Shown here in pieces: positions 36,394 to 48,881 of a stretch of 64,000 bases of DNA. Position 1 is the first letter of the stretch. Every line of letters starts with the position of its first letter. A model generated the notes under the pieces. It was not told the origin of the DNA. It did no database searches and saw nothing but the letters and a program-made list of their open reading frames with translations. This DNA comes from Populus alba (Eukaryota; Streptophyta; Magnoliopsida; Malpighiales; Salicaceae). The DNA lies in NCBI RefSeq assembly GCF_005239225.2, contig NC_133289.1:6145501-6209500 (forward strand), read 5' to 3'. Made by a program: the position numbers and the translations under genes.

Positions 36394-39300
36394 ATGGCTG
36401 ACCCTCTTCTCTCTTTCTCCCTCCTCCTCCTCCTCTCTCTCCTCCTCTCCACCACCACAACAACCACCGCAGATGATGCAGCCACCTTTCTAAAACTTGC
36501 CTCTGCCTTAACCCCAACACCAAAAGGCTGGTCAACAACAAACTCTAATGATTACTGCAACTGGAATGGTGTTAAATGTGACAACTCCAACAATGTCATC
36601 TCCATTAACTTAGCTACTCAAAGTCTTTCTGGGATTCTCCCATCTGAGCTTTCAACTCTTTCTCAACTCCAAAGTTTGTCTCTTCAAGAAAACAAGCTCT
36701 CTGGTGCTTTACCTTCTCTTGCAAATTTAGCTTCTTTGAGAGAGATTTATATTGGTACTAATAATTTTACTAGTATCCCTCAAGATTGCTTTAAAGGGTT
36801 AACTAGTTTGCAAACTTTGAGTATGAATGATAATATTAATTTAGAATCCTGGGTTATTTCTACTGATCTAACTGAGTCGTCTAGTTTAACTACTTTTGAG
36901 GCTAGCAATGCTAAAATCTTTGGTACTATACCTGATATGTTTGCTTCTTTTCCTAGCTTGCAAAATCTTAGATTGTCTTACAATAACTTAACTGGAGGTT
37001 TGCCACCATCTTTTGCAAATTCTGAGATCCAGAATTTGTGGCTTAATAATCAGGAAATGGGGTTGTCTGGTAATATTGAGGTGTTGTCTTCAATGGTGCA
37101 GTTGAGTCAAGTTTGGCTTCAGAAGAATCAGTTTACTGGGCCAGTTCCAGATTTGTCAATGAGCAAGAATTTGTTTGATTTGCAGTTGAGGGATAATCAG
37201 TTTACTGGGATCTTGCCGGTTTCTTTGCATTCCCTTCCTGGTTTGTTGAATATTTCTTTGTCTAATAATAAGTTACAAGGTCCGGTGCCACAGTTTGGAA
37301 AAGATGTTATAGTTGATAATAGTGGTCTTAATAATTTTTGTGTGGATACTGCTGGTGTTGCTTGTGATCCACAAGTGACCACATTGCTAGAGATTGCTGG
37401 TGGTTTTGGCTATCCTGTGACGTTGTCTGATTCTTGGAAAGGGAATGATGCCTGCAGTGGTTGGCCTTTTGTTCTCTGTGATTCATCCAAAAAGACTGTC
37501 ACTACAGTGAGTTTGGGGAAGCAGCATTTTGGAGGGATAATCTCTCCTGCATTTGCTAATCTCACTGCTTTGACAACTTTGAAATTGAATGATAACAATT
37601 TATCAGGTCCAATTCCTGATAGCTTGGCAAAGTTGTCCCAGCTTTCACTTCTTGATGTATCTAACAACAATCTTACTGGGAAGATCCCGAGTTTTGCTAC
37701 TTCAGTGAAGCTAACCACTACACCAGGTAATCCTTTTCTTGGGAGTGGTGGGGGTCCTGGAAGTGGAGGGGCACCATCACCTGGTTCAGATTCAAATACA
37801 ACTGCACCTGGAGATGGTCCTAATGGAAAAGGAATTGGTGGCAAGAAGGTGAGTCCAGGTCTGATTGCTGGAATTGTTGTTGGTTTAGTGATTGTTGGTG
37901 TTATTGGCTTGTTCCTGTTGTTTAAGATTAATATCAAGAAAAAGAGAGGGAAGTCTGGGAGAGTGAAGGATCAAGAGAATGGGGATGGAATCAGTGCATT
38001 GGTTACGAATGATTCGTCGTGTTGCACGAAGGGTTATGGGGTTCTCAGTGAAATACAAAGTCAAAGTAGTGGCAACCATAGTGGCCGCAACATTTTTGAG
38101 GGTGGGAATAATGTAATTTCAATTGAGGTACTTAGACAAGTAACTGATAATTTCAGTGAGAATAACATTCTGGGCAAGGGAGGTTTTGGTGTGGTTTATA
38201 AGGGCGAATTGCATGACGGGACTAAGATTGCTGTGAAGAGGATGGAAGCTGGGGCAATGGGGACAAAAGGAATGAATGAGTTCCAGGCAGAGATTGCAGT
38301 GCTTACTAAAGTGAGGCACAGGCACTTAGTTGCTCTTTTGGGTTACTGCATAAATGGAAATGAGAGGCTCTTGGTGTACGAGTACATGCCACAGGGGACT
38401 CTGGCTCAACATTTGTTTGAATGGCAAGAACTTGGTTACCCTCCTCTTACTTGGAAACAGAGGGTTACCATTGCACTGGATGTTGCTCGAGGAGTAGAAT
38501 ACCTGCACAGCTTAGCACAGCAGAGTTTCATCCATAGAGATTTGAAGCCTTCAAACATACTTCTTGGAGATGACATGAGAGCTAAGGTTGCTGATTTTGG
38601 TTTGGTTAAAAATGCACCTGATGGGAATTATTCTATGGAGACAAGATTGGCAGGAACCTTTGGCTATCTTGCACCTGAATATGCTGGTAAGTAGAGGCTT
38701 AAATGTCCATCTTCATTCAATTGATAGCAAGTAACCTGAGCTTCTAATATAGTATCAATTCATATTTTGTCATCTTTCCATGCATGCAACCTTGAAGTAG
38801 TAAAATTTTCCAACTTTTCCCCATTTGTGTTAGAAATTATAGGAAAAGCCTAAAGCCTCCTCCATACTAGCACAATTTTTTTCAATGAACTTGGTACTTT
38901 TCTAGGCATTTTGAAGTTTCAAAAAATGTGGCCCTTGATCGTGAGACATGGTCTTCTTTATCTTTCAGTCATTTCTTGTTTATAAGATTTTTAGATGTTA
39001 GTATATTTAGTTTTCATATTCATCTGCTTGATCTTGAACATATTGATTTGTTGATGACTTTAATTATTCTCTTCAAATACGAACTGAACATGCTATGTTC
39101 TGCACAGCTACTGGACGAGTTACAACAAAAGTGGATGTATATGCTTTTGGAGTGATTTTGATGGAAATTATGACAGGAAGAAAAGCTTTAGATGATACAG
39201 TGCCAGATGAAAGGGCTCATTTGGTCACATGGTTCCGCCGAGTCCTAGTCAACAAGGACAGTCTCCCAAAGGCAATCGATCAAACTCTGAATCCTGATGA

Positions 39301-39613
39301 GGAGACCCTAGGGAGTATTTTCAAAGTTGCCGAGTTAGCAGGGCATTGCACAGCTCGCGAGCCATACCAAAGACCAGATATGGGCCATGCCGTCAACATC
39401 TTAGGACCTCTCGTAGAACAATGGAAACCTACCAACCACGAAGAGGAAAGCACTTCTGGCATTGATCTCCACATGAGCCTTCCTCAGTTTCTCCAAAGAT
39501 GGCAAGCTGATGAAGGTACTTCGACAATGTTTAATGATAGGTCTCACTCCCAAATCCAATCAAGTATTTCTGGAGGATTTACAGACACATTTACTTCAAA
39601 TGATTGTCGGTGA
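36394..39613 (+). CDS. TMK4: TMK4/BARK1-like leucine-rich repeat receptor kinase
   Basis: Two exons, 36394-38686 and 39108-39613 (stop TGA 39611-39613), give 932 residues. I start at ATG 36394 because it begins a clear signal peptide ([18 protein letters not shown]); an upstream in-frame ATG at 36328 would place a basic segment before it. The ectodomain has two LRR blocks separated by a Cys-containing island, as in TMK proteins, with a CNWNGVKC cap. A membrane segment lies at about 489-510. The kinase shows the Gly-rich loop [11 protein letters not shown] (594-604), Lys615, HRDLKPSN (714-721), DFG (734-736) and APEY (760-763), so it looks catalytically competent. The single intron falls just after APEYA. 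TMKs are plasma-membrane kinases acting in auxin signalling; TMK4/BARK1 is also linked to brassinosteroid signalling. The C-terminal tail matches TMK4 better than TMK1, judged from memory. Confidence 0.94.
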
Positions 39614-40589
39614 CTGGAAAGAATCTGTATATTTTTTTTTAAAGAGGACACAGGGATTGTGGGTTAAAGATTAATGGGGAAAGAGATAGGCTGCCATGCT
39701 GTTCAACCCCACGAGTTGCGTGTAAACATTCTGATGATCAATATCCAAAACGTACCACTGTTTTACTGCATTGATTGATTCATTTTTTTTTTTTTCCCAA
39801 TGATCTTATTTATTATAGAGCCAAACTAATAGTCTTATGTTATTTTTTATAATTCCTTGTAGCTACCCAATTGATTTGGTTATCCAGATAATGAGGAATG
39901 TTGTAATATATTTCTTCACACGGATCATCATCTGACTAAATTACATGTTGTCGGTTCTTGATTACCTGGTCCCCTTTTCTTTCATCATTTTCCTTGGAAT
40001 TTCCTCTCATCTACAATATCATGTTTGATGTTTTTGAATAGTTCTAAATGCCGTGTGATGTGTTAACGAAGACCCACAATATTCAAGTAATCTAGCAACA
40101 ATGTATTGGATAATTGATTAATTTTTTAATTCTAATAATTTGAATTTATTATATTTTAATCAAAAAAGTTAGTAGATAATGCTTGGTGTTTGGTAAACCA
40201 AAATAGTTAGAAACTGATATCTATAAAAAATCTTATTTAGTAAATTAAAGATTTTTGGATGCTTAAGTATCTTTATAAAGATAAAATATACAATAATATT
40301 TTAAAGAGATGCTTTGAAAATATATATGCTAAAAATATAAAAAATAAATAGATTGTGAACCTGGAACTTGAATGATTCATGGGGTACTTATAACTCATTA
40401 ATCTTGTTTTTTTATGGAGATGAGAGACTAAAGAGTCATTTCACTATTGTGATATTTAAAGTTATATTCTACTTCAAATAATATGTATTGGTTCAATATA
40501 AAATATTAATGGACTCGTATAAGGTTCTAGAAAAATTTTCAAGGGAGTATTAGACCTGGACAAGTTATCTGAGCTCATTAGAGGCAAAA

Positions 40590-40770
40590 CATACGCTCAA
40601 ATATATGCTACCTGGACCCAAGCATATTAGGCTTGGACGTGATAGTCCAAGCCCATGAGGGTGTTGGGTAGCATGCCTAGCCCGATTTGGGCTACCATGC
40701 CCAAGCCTGTCCCTCTTGGTAGCATGTTGGGCTCGAGCATGGTAGCTCAAACCTATGTGGGTGTTTTAAT
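40590..40770. repeat. GC-richer repeat with partly palindromic units
   Basis: Two diverged units of about 98 bp share TAGYYCAARCCYATGNGGGT and TAGCATG(C/T) motifs, with inverted short arms such as GGGCTACCATGCCCAAGCC. The block stands out from the AT-rich flanks. It is probably a dispersed satellite-like repeat; the open frame on the minus strand is incidental. Confidence 0.6.
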
Positions 40771-41366
40771 CTGCTAAATTTGAGTTTATTAGTAACCCTG
40801 ATGTCTTTGTGATATTGATACATAAAAACTTGTAAAAATACTCAGTCATCATGACGAATTCATCAAATTTTATTTGTATGAGAAGAAGGATGAAAACCTT
40901 AGAATTATTTATTGGAGAGCCCATGTGTAGGGGCATGTACTATGTTTGAAGAAATTTAAGTATGTAGAAGGGAACTATAAAAGAACATATACTTATAAAA
41001 ATTTCTAAGAATGTGAGGTGAGATATAAAGGACTCCATTCTTAGAATTTTTTTTTTTTAAAAGGCTAAGAAACACTTACGGAGAAGAGATCTATACTCAG
41101 AAGAATTTCTAAGCGGCTGGGAATTCTAATGAGTTAGACAAATGCCATCACTTCTGCTACTATATTTGTGACCAAATTCACTCTCATTCGTAAAATTACT
41201 ATATCACCAACACTATATTTGTGAGACAACTACAGAGAATGCAAAACTCAACTTAAGGATCAATACCCACAACTTCAAACAAGCAAAAAAATATATCATT
41301 TCTTTAGAATTTTGAAAGAATTTGAATTAGATATAAAATACATGATACTGAAAACAAGTGATTAAA

Positions 41367-41562
41367 ATCTTGTTTGTTTTTGTGTTTTCAAAAATTTATT
41401 TATTTTGTTTAAAATTAAAATTTTTTTAGTGTTTTTGGATTGTTTTGATGTGCTGGTGTCAAAAATAATTTTTTTTAAAATAAAAAAATATATTATTTTG
41501 ATACATTTCTGAATAAAAATCACTTTTAAAAGCAATCATTACCGCAATGCCAAACATACTCT
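41367..41562. mobile_element. Salicaceae-type MITE, reverse copy
   Basis: The right end reads ACCGCAATGCCAAACATACT, the inverse of the left end of the 34569 element. The core TTTGATGTGCTGGTGTCAAA is the inverse of the core there. Internal sequence is A/T-rich with no coding capacity. Confidence 0.65.
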
Positions 41563-42404
41563 AAGCCTCAGAGTTCTGGTCTTTTTTTGTAGTACTTTTT
41601 TATATATAAATAGCAAATTTACTATCAAACTGCCCATTATGATCCCACTTAACAACTATGCTGGGATTTGATTCTTGTATTGGCAATAACGCTTTCTCGA
41701 AAGCGGGTAGCCATTAAGGAAAGTGGATGTTGGTTTAAATCGGTTCCGCCCCATCCCTTATGGGAAAATATTTCAAATGAGTCCTCATGTTTATAAAAAA
41801 TTTGCACGAGCACTTCTATTTTTCAACCCATGCCTTATAATATAAAAATTTAAACTTATAATATAATTTTATTTCTTCTTGTATGCTTTCTACCTTTAGC
41901 ACTAATAAGAGTTGAAACTACCAATCCAACAAATTTTAAATAAAGTTGATGGTGTTTTTTTGGCACAAATATAATGGTACATATGTGAACGCCTTTCAAC
42001 TTTATTATTTCAAAGAAATTCAACATTTTATGATACCCCCATAATAAATACCATCAACACTTTATTGCTTGAACACATTATAATTTCATAAAATTTATTG
42101 TTGAATATTAAACTTGATATTCAAGAGAATATGCAATATGCCACCATTTAATTATATTCATTAAATTAATCTAAGTGTTGAAAATTTGTCCAACCACTAA
42201 ATCAACACCACCAACTAAATTTCTATGATAAAAAAACCAATCATTGCAAACATTATCATCTTTAATGATATCATCACCAGATTCTAGAACAAGAGACTTC
42301 ATTATCTCATTATTATATGATATTTTAACTAATCCAAAACATCTTTATCTTAATTATCACTAGGTTTAGAGGAGTTATATCTTTGTTGGTCATAATATGC
42401 AAAC

Positions 42405-42880
42405 ATTATAATCCAAAACACTAATTGTTATGATTTTGACCTTCATAACATCAATTGCATGAAAATAAAAAAACTTAAGTACATCAATTAAAACTTCAAT
42501 TATCCGAGTTCAAACAAAATTCTTAATTACAATAATTTATTCCAAAATTCAATGCAAACCATAAAACACAATGTAAACCCTAATTGCTATGATTTTGACT
42601 TTCATCACATAAATTGCATGAAAATATACCTAATTCCATCAATTAAAATCTAAATTATCTCGGTTCAAATAAAATCTTCAAGCATGGCAATTTATCCAAA
42701 AGTTCAATACAAACCATAATTTCTCTAACCCGCAAAACCTTGATTTATATAATTCAGACCTAATTAATTCAATAAATAACATGAATTGCATAAAAAAAAA
42801 TACCTAATTGCTTGACTCAAACCCTAAATCATCTCAATTTAAATAAAAATACTCAATTATCAAACAAGGGGAAGGTGATT
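42405..42880. repeat. Three tandem units of about 160-170 bp
   Basis: The phrase AATTGCATGAAAAT or a close variant occurs at 42453, 42612 and 42784, giving spacings of 159 and 172 bp. The flanking order (CTAATTG, ATGATTTTGAC, AATTGCAT, CATCAATTAAA, CAAACCATAA) is repeated in units 1 and 2 and is more diverged in unit 3. Confidence 0.8.
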
Positions 42881-43539
42881 TTGGTGTTTTGATGGAGAAT
42901 ATAATGTTGTTTTCGATAATTTTATTTAGGAGGGTTTTTTTTTTTTTTTTTTTTTTGAAGTAGATGAGTGATAACCGTGAGAGGAAAAAAAGAAGAAGAA
43001 GAGAAAGCCAAGTTTTTTATACTAATTAAATACGCAATTCTGAATCACGATTTGTTATGTAATTGCAATTGAGAATCGTGTTTTTGAAGAAAGACACGAA
43101 TGGAAATCATGTATTTGTTCAAAATGTGCTATTTTCCAACCAACTCAAATTGTATCATTTTGCTAAAACTTTACGTACAATGCTACTGTTCAAAGAATTA
43201 GAAAATAGGTGGGTTTAAAGTGAAAGTACTTATCCCACATGGAGAAAGTAGGCGAAAAGGCATTCATTCGAAGGTGCAAAGCAACTGCCGCATGTTGAGA
43301 GGGCATTTAGAAAGAACCCTTTATCGATGGATGTCTTTTGCTGTCGTCTACACGTTCTCTTCTGGATTCCAGGGTGACTTTTGGAGGTGCTGCACATGCA
43401 ATGGGGACCTAATCTCCTTTTCTATATTTGGGAAAATTGATTTTAACTTTGCAATTAACAAAAGTATTCACGATTTAACTTCCAGATACTTTTGCGTTCT
43501 TTTTGATAGTATTTTTAATTTCATTGATCAATATTTAAT

Positions 43540-43990
43540 TAGTTAAAAATTAAATTTTATAATTTTTTTAAATAAAATATTTCAAGTCTAATAATTTGGA
43601 TCACAGATTTAAAAAATTAACATGAGTTGACATTTTTTTTTTAATAGAGTCTATGATTTTTATCATTTTCTTTTCTATCGGACTATCCCAATCTCATGAT
43701 ATGAACTGCAAGTTTGGAGGGATTCCCTAAGATGACTAGATCTTGATTACCATGTTATAGGTTTATCATGCTAACTCAAATTAACTTAAATTAATTGTTT
43801 TTACTTTTTTTTATTTAATTTGATCCTTCAATATTTATGTGCCGAGAATTAAGCTATATTGTTTGTCTTTTTTTTAGAAAATAATATTTTTCACATGCTA
43901 TCATAATTATTTTTTAGTTTGATCTATTAATTATCATTACCTATTTTTTTTATCATCTAATTAAATTAAAACCAACTTATTTAATCCACT
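43540..43990. repeat. T-rich dispersed repeat, locus 3
   Basis: Phrases such as AAATTAAATTTTATAATTTT, CCAATCTCATGATATGAAC and GATCCTTCAATATTTATG match the dispersed family seen at 21, 30 and 61 kb. It is non-coding. Confidence 0.55.
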
Positions 43991-44284
43991 CATGCCCAAA
44001 CCATAAATTTGTTATTTTTTTTTTAACCATGTTTGCATAACTTAAAATTATGGAAAAAAATTGGGCCCATAAAGTAGCACATGTACATAGCTAGTTTCCT
44101 CTGTATAAATATTTTTTTATTAACATTTCAATGCCGTAACCATGGCCCAAATTAAAATAAATTAAAATAGTAGCATAAACACTTGCGCTGATTGAAAAGA
44201 TTTATTATACAAATGCAACGCAAGCTCCAAAAAAGGGTGTTAAACATAGCATGGATATATCTTTCTATCATGCAAGGGTCATTG

Positions 44285-47090
44285 TCACATGGCAGAAAGT
44301 TGTTGGAGCTTTACAAGTGAGAAATATGCACCCATTTCTCCTTTATTTATTAGCTCAAAATGATTGCCCTCTTCTATGATCCTTCCTTGGTCAATCACAG
44401 CAATTTTATCAGCTTTTTGGATGGTAGATAGTCTATGAGCTACAACCAGGCATGTCCTGCCAGTCATGGTCCTCTCTAATGCTGAATTCACATCCAATGA
44501 ACTTGTTGCTTCATCTAAAAGCAATATTGTAGGATTTTTCAAGATTGCTCGTGCCAAAGCTATCCTTTGCTTTTGTCCTCCTGATAGTTGCACACCTCTT
44601 TCGCCGCAGCAGGTCTCATATCCATCCTCCATGGAGCTGCCCAGAAAAGCAGTAAATTTGATAAAATTTGGATTTTGAACGGATAAGAGAGAAAATGATT
44701 AAAAGGAAAGTGTTTAATAGAATGGCACCTGATAAAATCATGAGCATTTGCAATAGTTGCTGCTTCGATTATTTCTGCTTCTGTTGTGTTCTCCTTTGCA
44801 TATGCAATGTTGTCGCGGATTGTTCCAGCGAAAAGATTAGGTTCCTGGCTTACCAATGCGATATGCGACCTTAAGGCCCTCAGGTTATAACTTTTGATGT
44901 TGGTTGAATCAACGTCGATGGAACCTCTTGACGTGTCGTAGAATCTCTCAATCAATTTAATGATGGTGGACTTTCCAGACCCGCTTCTTCCAACTATTGC
45001 AGCAACCTTTGCTGCATCAATTTGTAGGTTTACGCCTGTCAGGATCATTTGTTTTGGTCTATTTGGGTAGAAGAAATGAACTTGCTTAAACTCTATTTCC
45101 CCTTTGATCTTTTCTGGTTTGATACCATCTGAATGTTCAGGGTCCATTTGCGAAGGCTAAAAATGCAAAGCAATAAATTCTTGTTTGCGACCTTAGCTCG
45201 TTGTGATCAGTTGTGAAGTAAACTGCTAGAAGTGCAGCCATGCACAATGAGTGCAATGGCTGAATTAGTCCACAGGCAAGAGCAGCAATGAAACCTATCA
45301 GGGTTGGCTTCCACTCAGATGCTGCCATGCTCATTAACTGCCATAGTGAAGGGGAACTGTAATTATCATCTTGCTGCTGGTTGGTTTTCTTCTCATCGCT
45401 AAAGCTTTGTGAGAGACTTGTATCATCCTTTTGTTCTGCATTAGCAATTCCTGTATCAAGAACAACAGAGCTACTAGATCCAGTATCTTGAGCTTTTGAT
45501 GTAACTTCATCGTCTATGAAGTTTCTCTGTAGCTGCACCATTATTGAGTATGGACCACTCAAGTTTTGCATAAGTTGCTCATGGGAGCCTGATTCCACCA
45601 ATTTTCCTGATTGAATTACAGCAATCAAGTCCGCATTGCGAAGAGCAGATAGGCGGCGTGCAACAATAATGGTAGTTCTTCCTATTGAGGCTTGATTCAA
45701 AGCATCTTGGACAGCTTTCTCAGACTGAGAATCCAGCGCACTTGTTGCTTCATCAAGAAGAAGGATTCTTGGATCCCTTAACAGTGCCCTTGCGATGGAA
45801 ATCCTTTGTTTCTGGCCTTCAGACAATTGACTTCCCAATTATCCCACCTGAAAAAGTTTGCCATTGGAATTTGTATATACCTTCATTTATTCTTTTGATT
45901 CCTTTCTTTTCCAATTGCCATTCTTAGTTACACAAAAGAGTAAGCAGCAAGATTCATTACAAACTATTACTTGGGTGAGGATGTCGAATAACAACTGAAA
46001 TTAGAGAAAATCCTATAGTCAGGACTTACCAAGGTGTCATATCCTTCAGGTAGTTGACAGATGAAGTTGTGGGCATTAGCAGCTTTAGCGGCTTCCATGA
46101 CCTCTTCCATTGAAGCCTCCTCTTTTTCAAAACAGATGTTTTGTTTGATTGAGGTTGCAAAAAGTATAGGTTCCTGGCTTACCAGGCCCATTTGACTTCT
46201 CAACCATTTGAGCTGAAGGGTCTTTATGTCAACACCATCTAGCAGGATATGGCCCCTAAGAGGTTCATAGAATTTCTCAAGCAAATTTATTACCGTTGAT
46301 TTTCCCGATCCACTTCTGCCAACCAGCCCAACAGTCTGGCAAGCCATCACTTTGAGATTAAACTTGCTTAATACCAAGCTCCCTGGTCTTGAAGGATACT
46401 CAAAATCTATGTTTCTGAATTCCACTTCACCTTTAACTTCTGACATGGTCTTGCCTGGTTCTTTTGCAGAGACAATGTCCACAACTCTATGAATCATCTC
46501 AAAAATCCGAGAAGCTGCAATATTTGCCTCTATGAAGTACTTGATATTGATTAGAGCACCCCCTAGACCCCTGCAAAGTTGCTTTGTCATCATTTCAGAT
46601 CTTTAAATGTAATGAAAGTTTTACCTCCTAATATTATACGAGTGCAGCATGCAACAGGAAATATTTAGTTTGCTTGAGGACATTGTTGCTGAAGTGATTC
46701 AATGTAAAGGGCAACTGGTATCTACATTTTCCTAATCCTTGCTGGCCTCACTGTTCAGATAAATCAGAAAAAATTGATGCAAGTATTCTGTGCTTAAAAT
46801 TATAATGCATTTTGAATATCAAAACTCAGTGAACTTACAGTCCTCCATATACAATGGAAACTCCAGCGGTAAAAACGTCTCCCCCTTTTGCTTTCTTATG
46901 CATGACCAGAGTACTTCCATACCAGCCCTGAAGTGCCCACACAGCAAATGTAACACCAATAGTACCGATGACCATACCTTTCATCAATCCTTGTTTTATC
47001 CCATGCTTTAAAGTTGGTTCTAAAGAAATCTTGTAGGCCTTGACAGTCCTTAATCTCCTCTCCAACATAGGAATAAACAGTCCTGATTTA
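44285..47090 (-). pseudogene. ABCB (MDR-type) transporter pseudogene
   Basis: Fragments match the intact ABCB gene at 54820-59709, in the same order and on the same strand. Exon remnants: 47090-46839 (second half of exon 4), 46570-46030 (exon 5, first nucleotide-binding domain), 45847-44729 (exon 6), 44636-44285 (exon 7). Lesions: exons 1-3 and half of exon 4 are missing; a 4-nt insertion (47051-47054) shifts the frame; a Gln codon became TAA (45841-45839) at the start of exon 6; a deletion of about 760 bp at about 45146-45152 removes the whole second membrane domain and shifts the frame; the switch His of the first ATP domain is Arg (ARRLS); 21 nt are lost in exon 7. Splice sites remain largely intact. 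It cannot encode a working exporter. Confidence 0.93.
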
Positions 47091-47341
47091 TAGGTACGCT
47101 AATGACCTTTGGAGGAATAGTGTGAGAGAAAAAATAAAAACTCTCTTCCTCCAAACACTTCTTCTCTTTCTCTACATAAACATATCCTTTCTTTTCAAAC
47201 AGTATACCACAATGAGATCCTTAAGAAAACTGAGTTCCAACTAGCCAGTCATGCATTTTTCCTCGCAACTTGGAATCCGAGGGATCTTTTAGTGAGAGCA
47301 CCCATCTGAATCATAACCAGCAATTTCTATCATTGATCTGG

Positions 47342-47379
<38 letters not shown>

Positions 47380-48881
47380 TAGCTGAAATTTTTATTTTGA
47401 AAATGACTACAAAAATAATAACCTATTACATTAGATGAACAAGTAGAGAATACAAAAAAACACAAAAGTTGCTCAAGAAACAGGAGGGAGCACTACAATT
47501 AGGAGGAAAAAAAAAAAAAAAACATAAGAAACCAACTCCTTCTTACTAAATATTCTTTATATTAAGCTCAAAAAAGCTGGAATCAAGCCTCAGCCATAAA
47601 ACAATACTTTGCCGCACCATGAAAAAATAGATTTAGACGTTAGGGCAATATCATTAAAAATACCATGAGAGATTATGTTGATTATCTTTAACCATGGAAG
47701 ACTATTGATAGCACATATCATTAATAAATTTTAGAAAAACACTGCAAAAACCTTAATTGAAAAGCAGTTTAATTCATATATTCTAGGTGAATTAGTAATT
47801 AATGTAGAGGTAATTTGAAGATTTCAAATTTTTATTGCAGAAAACACATCTTAATTTCTGAAGAGTAGGTAATCATATTAAAATAAAAAATCTCTTATAA
47901 TTATTTTGTCTTGAACAAAGAGCTAGAGGACAAATTGTATTTTTTGGTGAAGTTAGTTTTATCGTGACAAAAAATTAGAATTATTTGACACTGCCGTAAA
48001 GCAGCTTGTCCTCATTTTTTAGCAAGATTTTACTTGCGCCAAAACCAGTAGAGAAACAAACTGCAGAAAAAATGGACATAGTGTCAATGGACAAGGGTTG
48101 TTCAAGGACCAACCTTCAACCAAGGTCTTGTCAAAGTGCTTCCAAGCAGGGGCGGAGCGAGGTGTGGTTTATAGGGGAGGCCAAAATAAATATAATAATA
48201 TTTATTATTAAAAAGTTTATTTATTTAAATTAAAAATATTACATAATAGGAAATTTTAAAAAAATTTGCAGGGCCAGGCCCCTGCTCGCCACCCCCTGGC
48301 TCCGCCCCTGCTTCCAAGGCTTCGGCATGGAGCCAACCAAACCAGTTTCTTTTAAGTTTAATAATAACTAAAATTGAATTATTTCAAATCAATCCCCAAA
48401 TTGAATTTAATAAATTTAATAATAATTTGGATAGATATCAACTTAAGTTTCATTTATTATACTAAAATTGGATAATAATTAAACAAACTCAAGCAAAATT
48501 CCATAAAAAAAGCATTATATTACAACCATATAATCATTGAACATAGATAGAGTATACTTTATTACAGCAAGTGCCACATTATATTTTACATTCTTAAAGT
48601 AACTTTACAGTTTTATTTGATATTTGTGTTTTACTTCGAGTTATTGTTTTAGTAATAATTATTTTTTAAAATAATTTTTATTTAAAAATATATTAAAATA
48701 TAATTACATCAAAATAATTTAAAAATATAAAAAATAATTTAAAATAAAAAAATAATTTTTTTAATATTAAAAAAAACAGGATATTACATATTAGTACGAA
48801 AAAGAGAAAGTCAAAATGCCCTCCTCGTTATTCTCATCTGTTGGAGCTGCGAGCGAGCGAGCGAGCTAGTTAGAAGAAGTA
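47091..48881. other. Interval between ABCB pseudogene and PAP28 copy 1
   Basis: No gene. Contains a 31-bp T run (47345-47375), a hAT MITE (48147-48310) and an A/T-rich stretch near 48640-48790 that may be a worn MITE. A GCGA tetranucleotide run (about 48848-48866) lies just before the PAP28 start. Confidence 0.6.
48139..48318. mobile_element. hAT-type MITE, family copy 2
   Basis: The 164-bp element 48147-48310 has 16-bp terminal inverted repeats, CAGGGGCGGAGCGAGG on the left and CAGGGGCGGAGCCAGG on the inverted right, with one mismatch. It is flanked by a perfect 8-bp duplication CTTCCAAG (48139-48146 and 48311-48318). The subterminal GGGCCAGGCCCCTG links it to the copy at 18082. There is no coding capacity, so it depends on a transposase elsewhere. 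Confidence 0.92.

Larger units (their letters stand above)
39614..44284. other. TMK4 3' flank and repeat-rich intergenic DNA
   Basis: No gene is recognised between TMK4 and the ABCB pseudogene. Features seen are a GC-richer repeat (40590-40770), a MITE (41367-41562), a tandem triplication (42405-42880), a T run at 42937-42957 and a T-rich dispersed repeat (43540-43990). The open frame at 43220-43546 is unrecognised. Confidence 0.6.

Noticed and set aside
36216..36485. Minus-strand Arg/Val-rich open frame
   Set aside because: It is the reverse reading of the CT-rich leader and Leu/Thr-rich signal peptide of TMK4.
37410..37937. Minus-strand open frame of 175 residues
   Set aside because: It is fully antisense to the TMK4 Pro/Gly-rich juxtamembrane region, and its Pro content mirrors that sequence.
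42405..42880. CRISPR-like array
   Set aside because: Units are about 160-170 bp and diverged along their whole length, with no short constant repeats and variable spacers; the genome is a plant.
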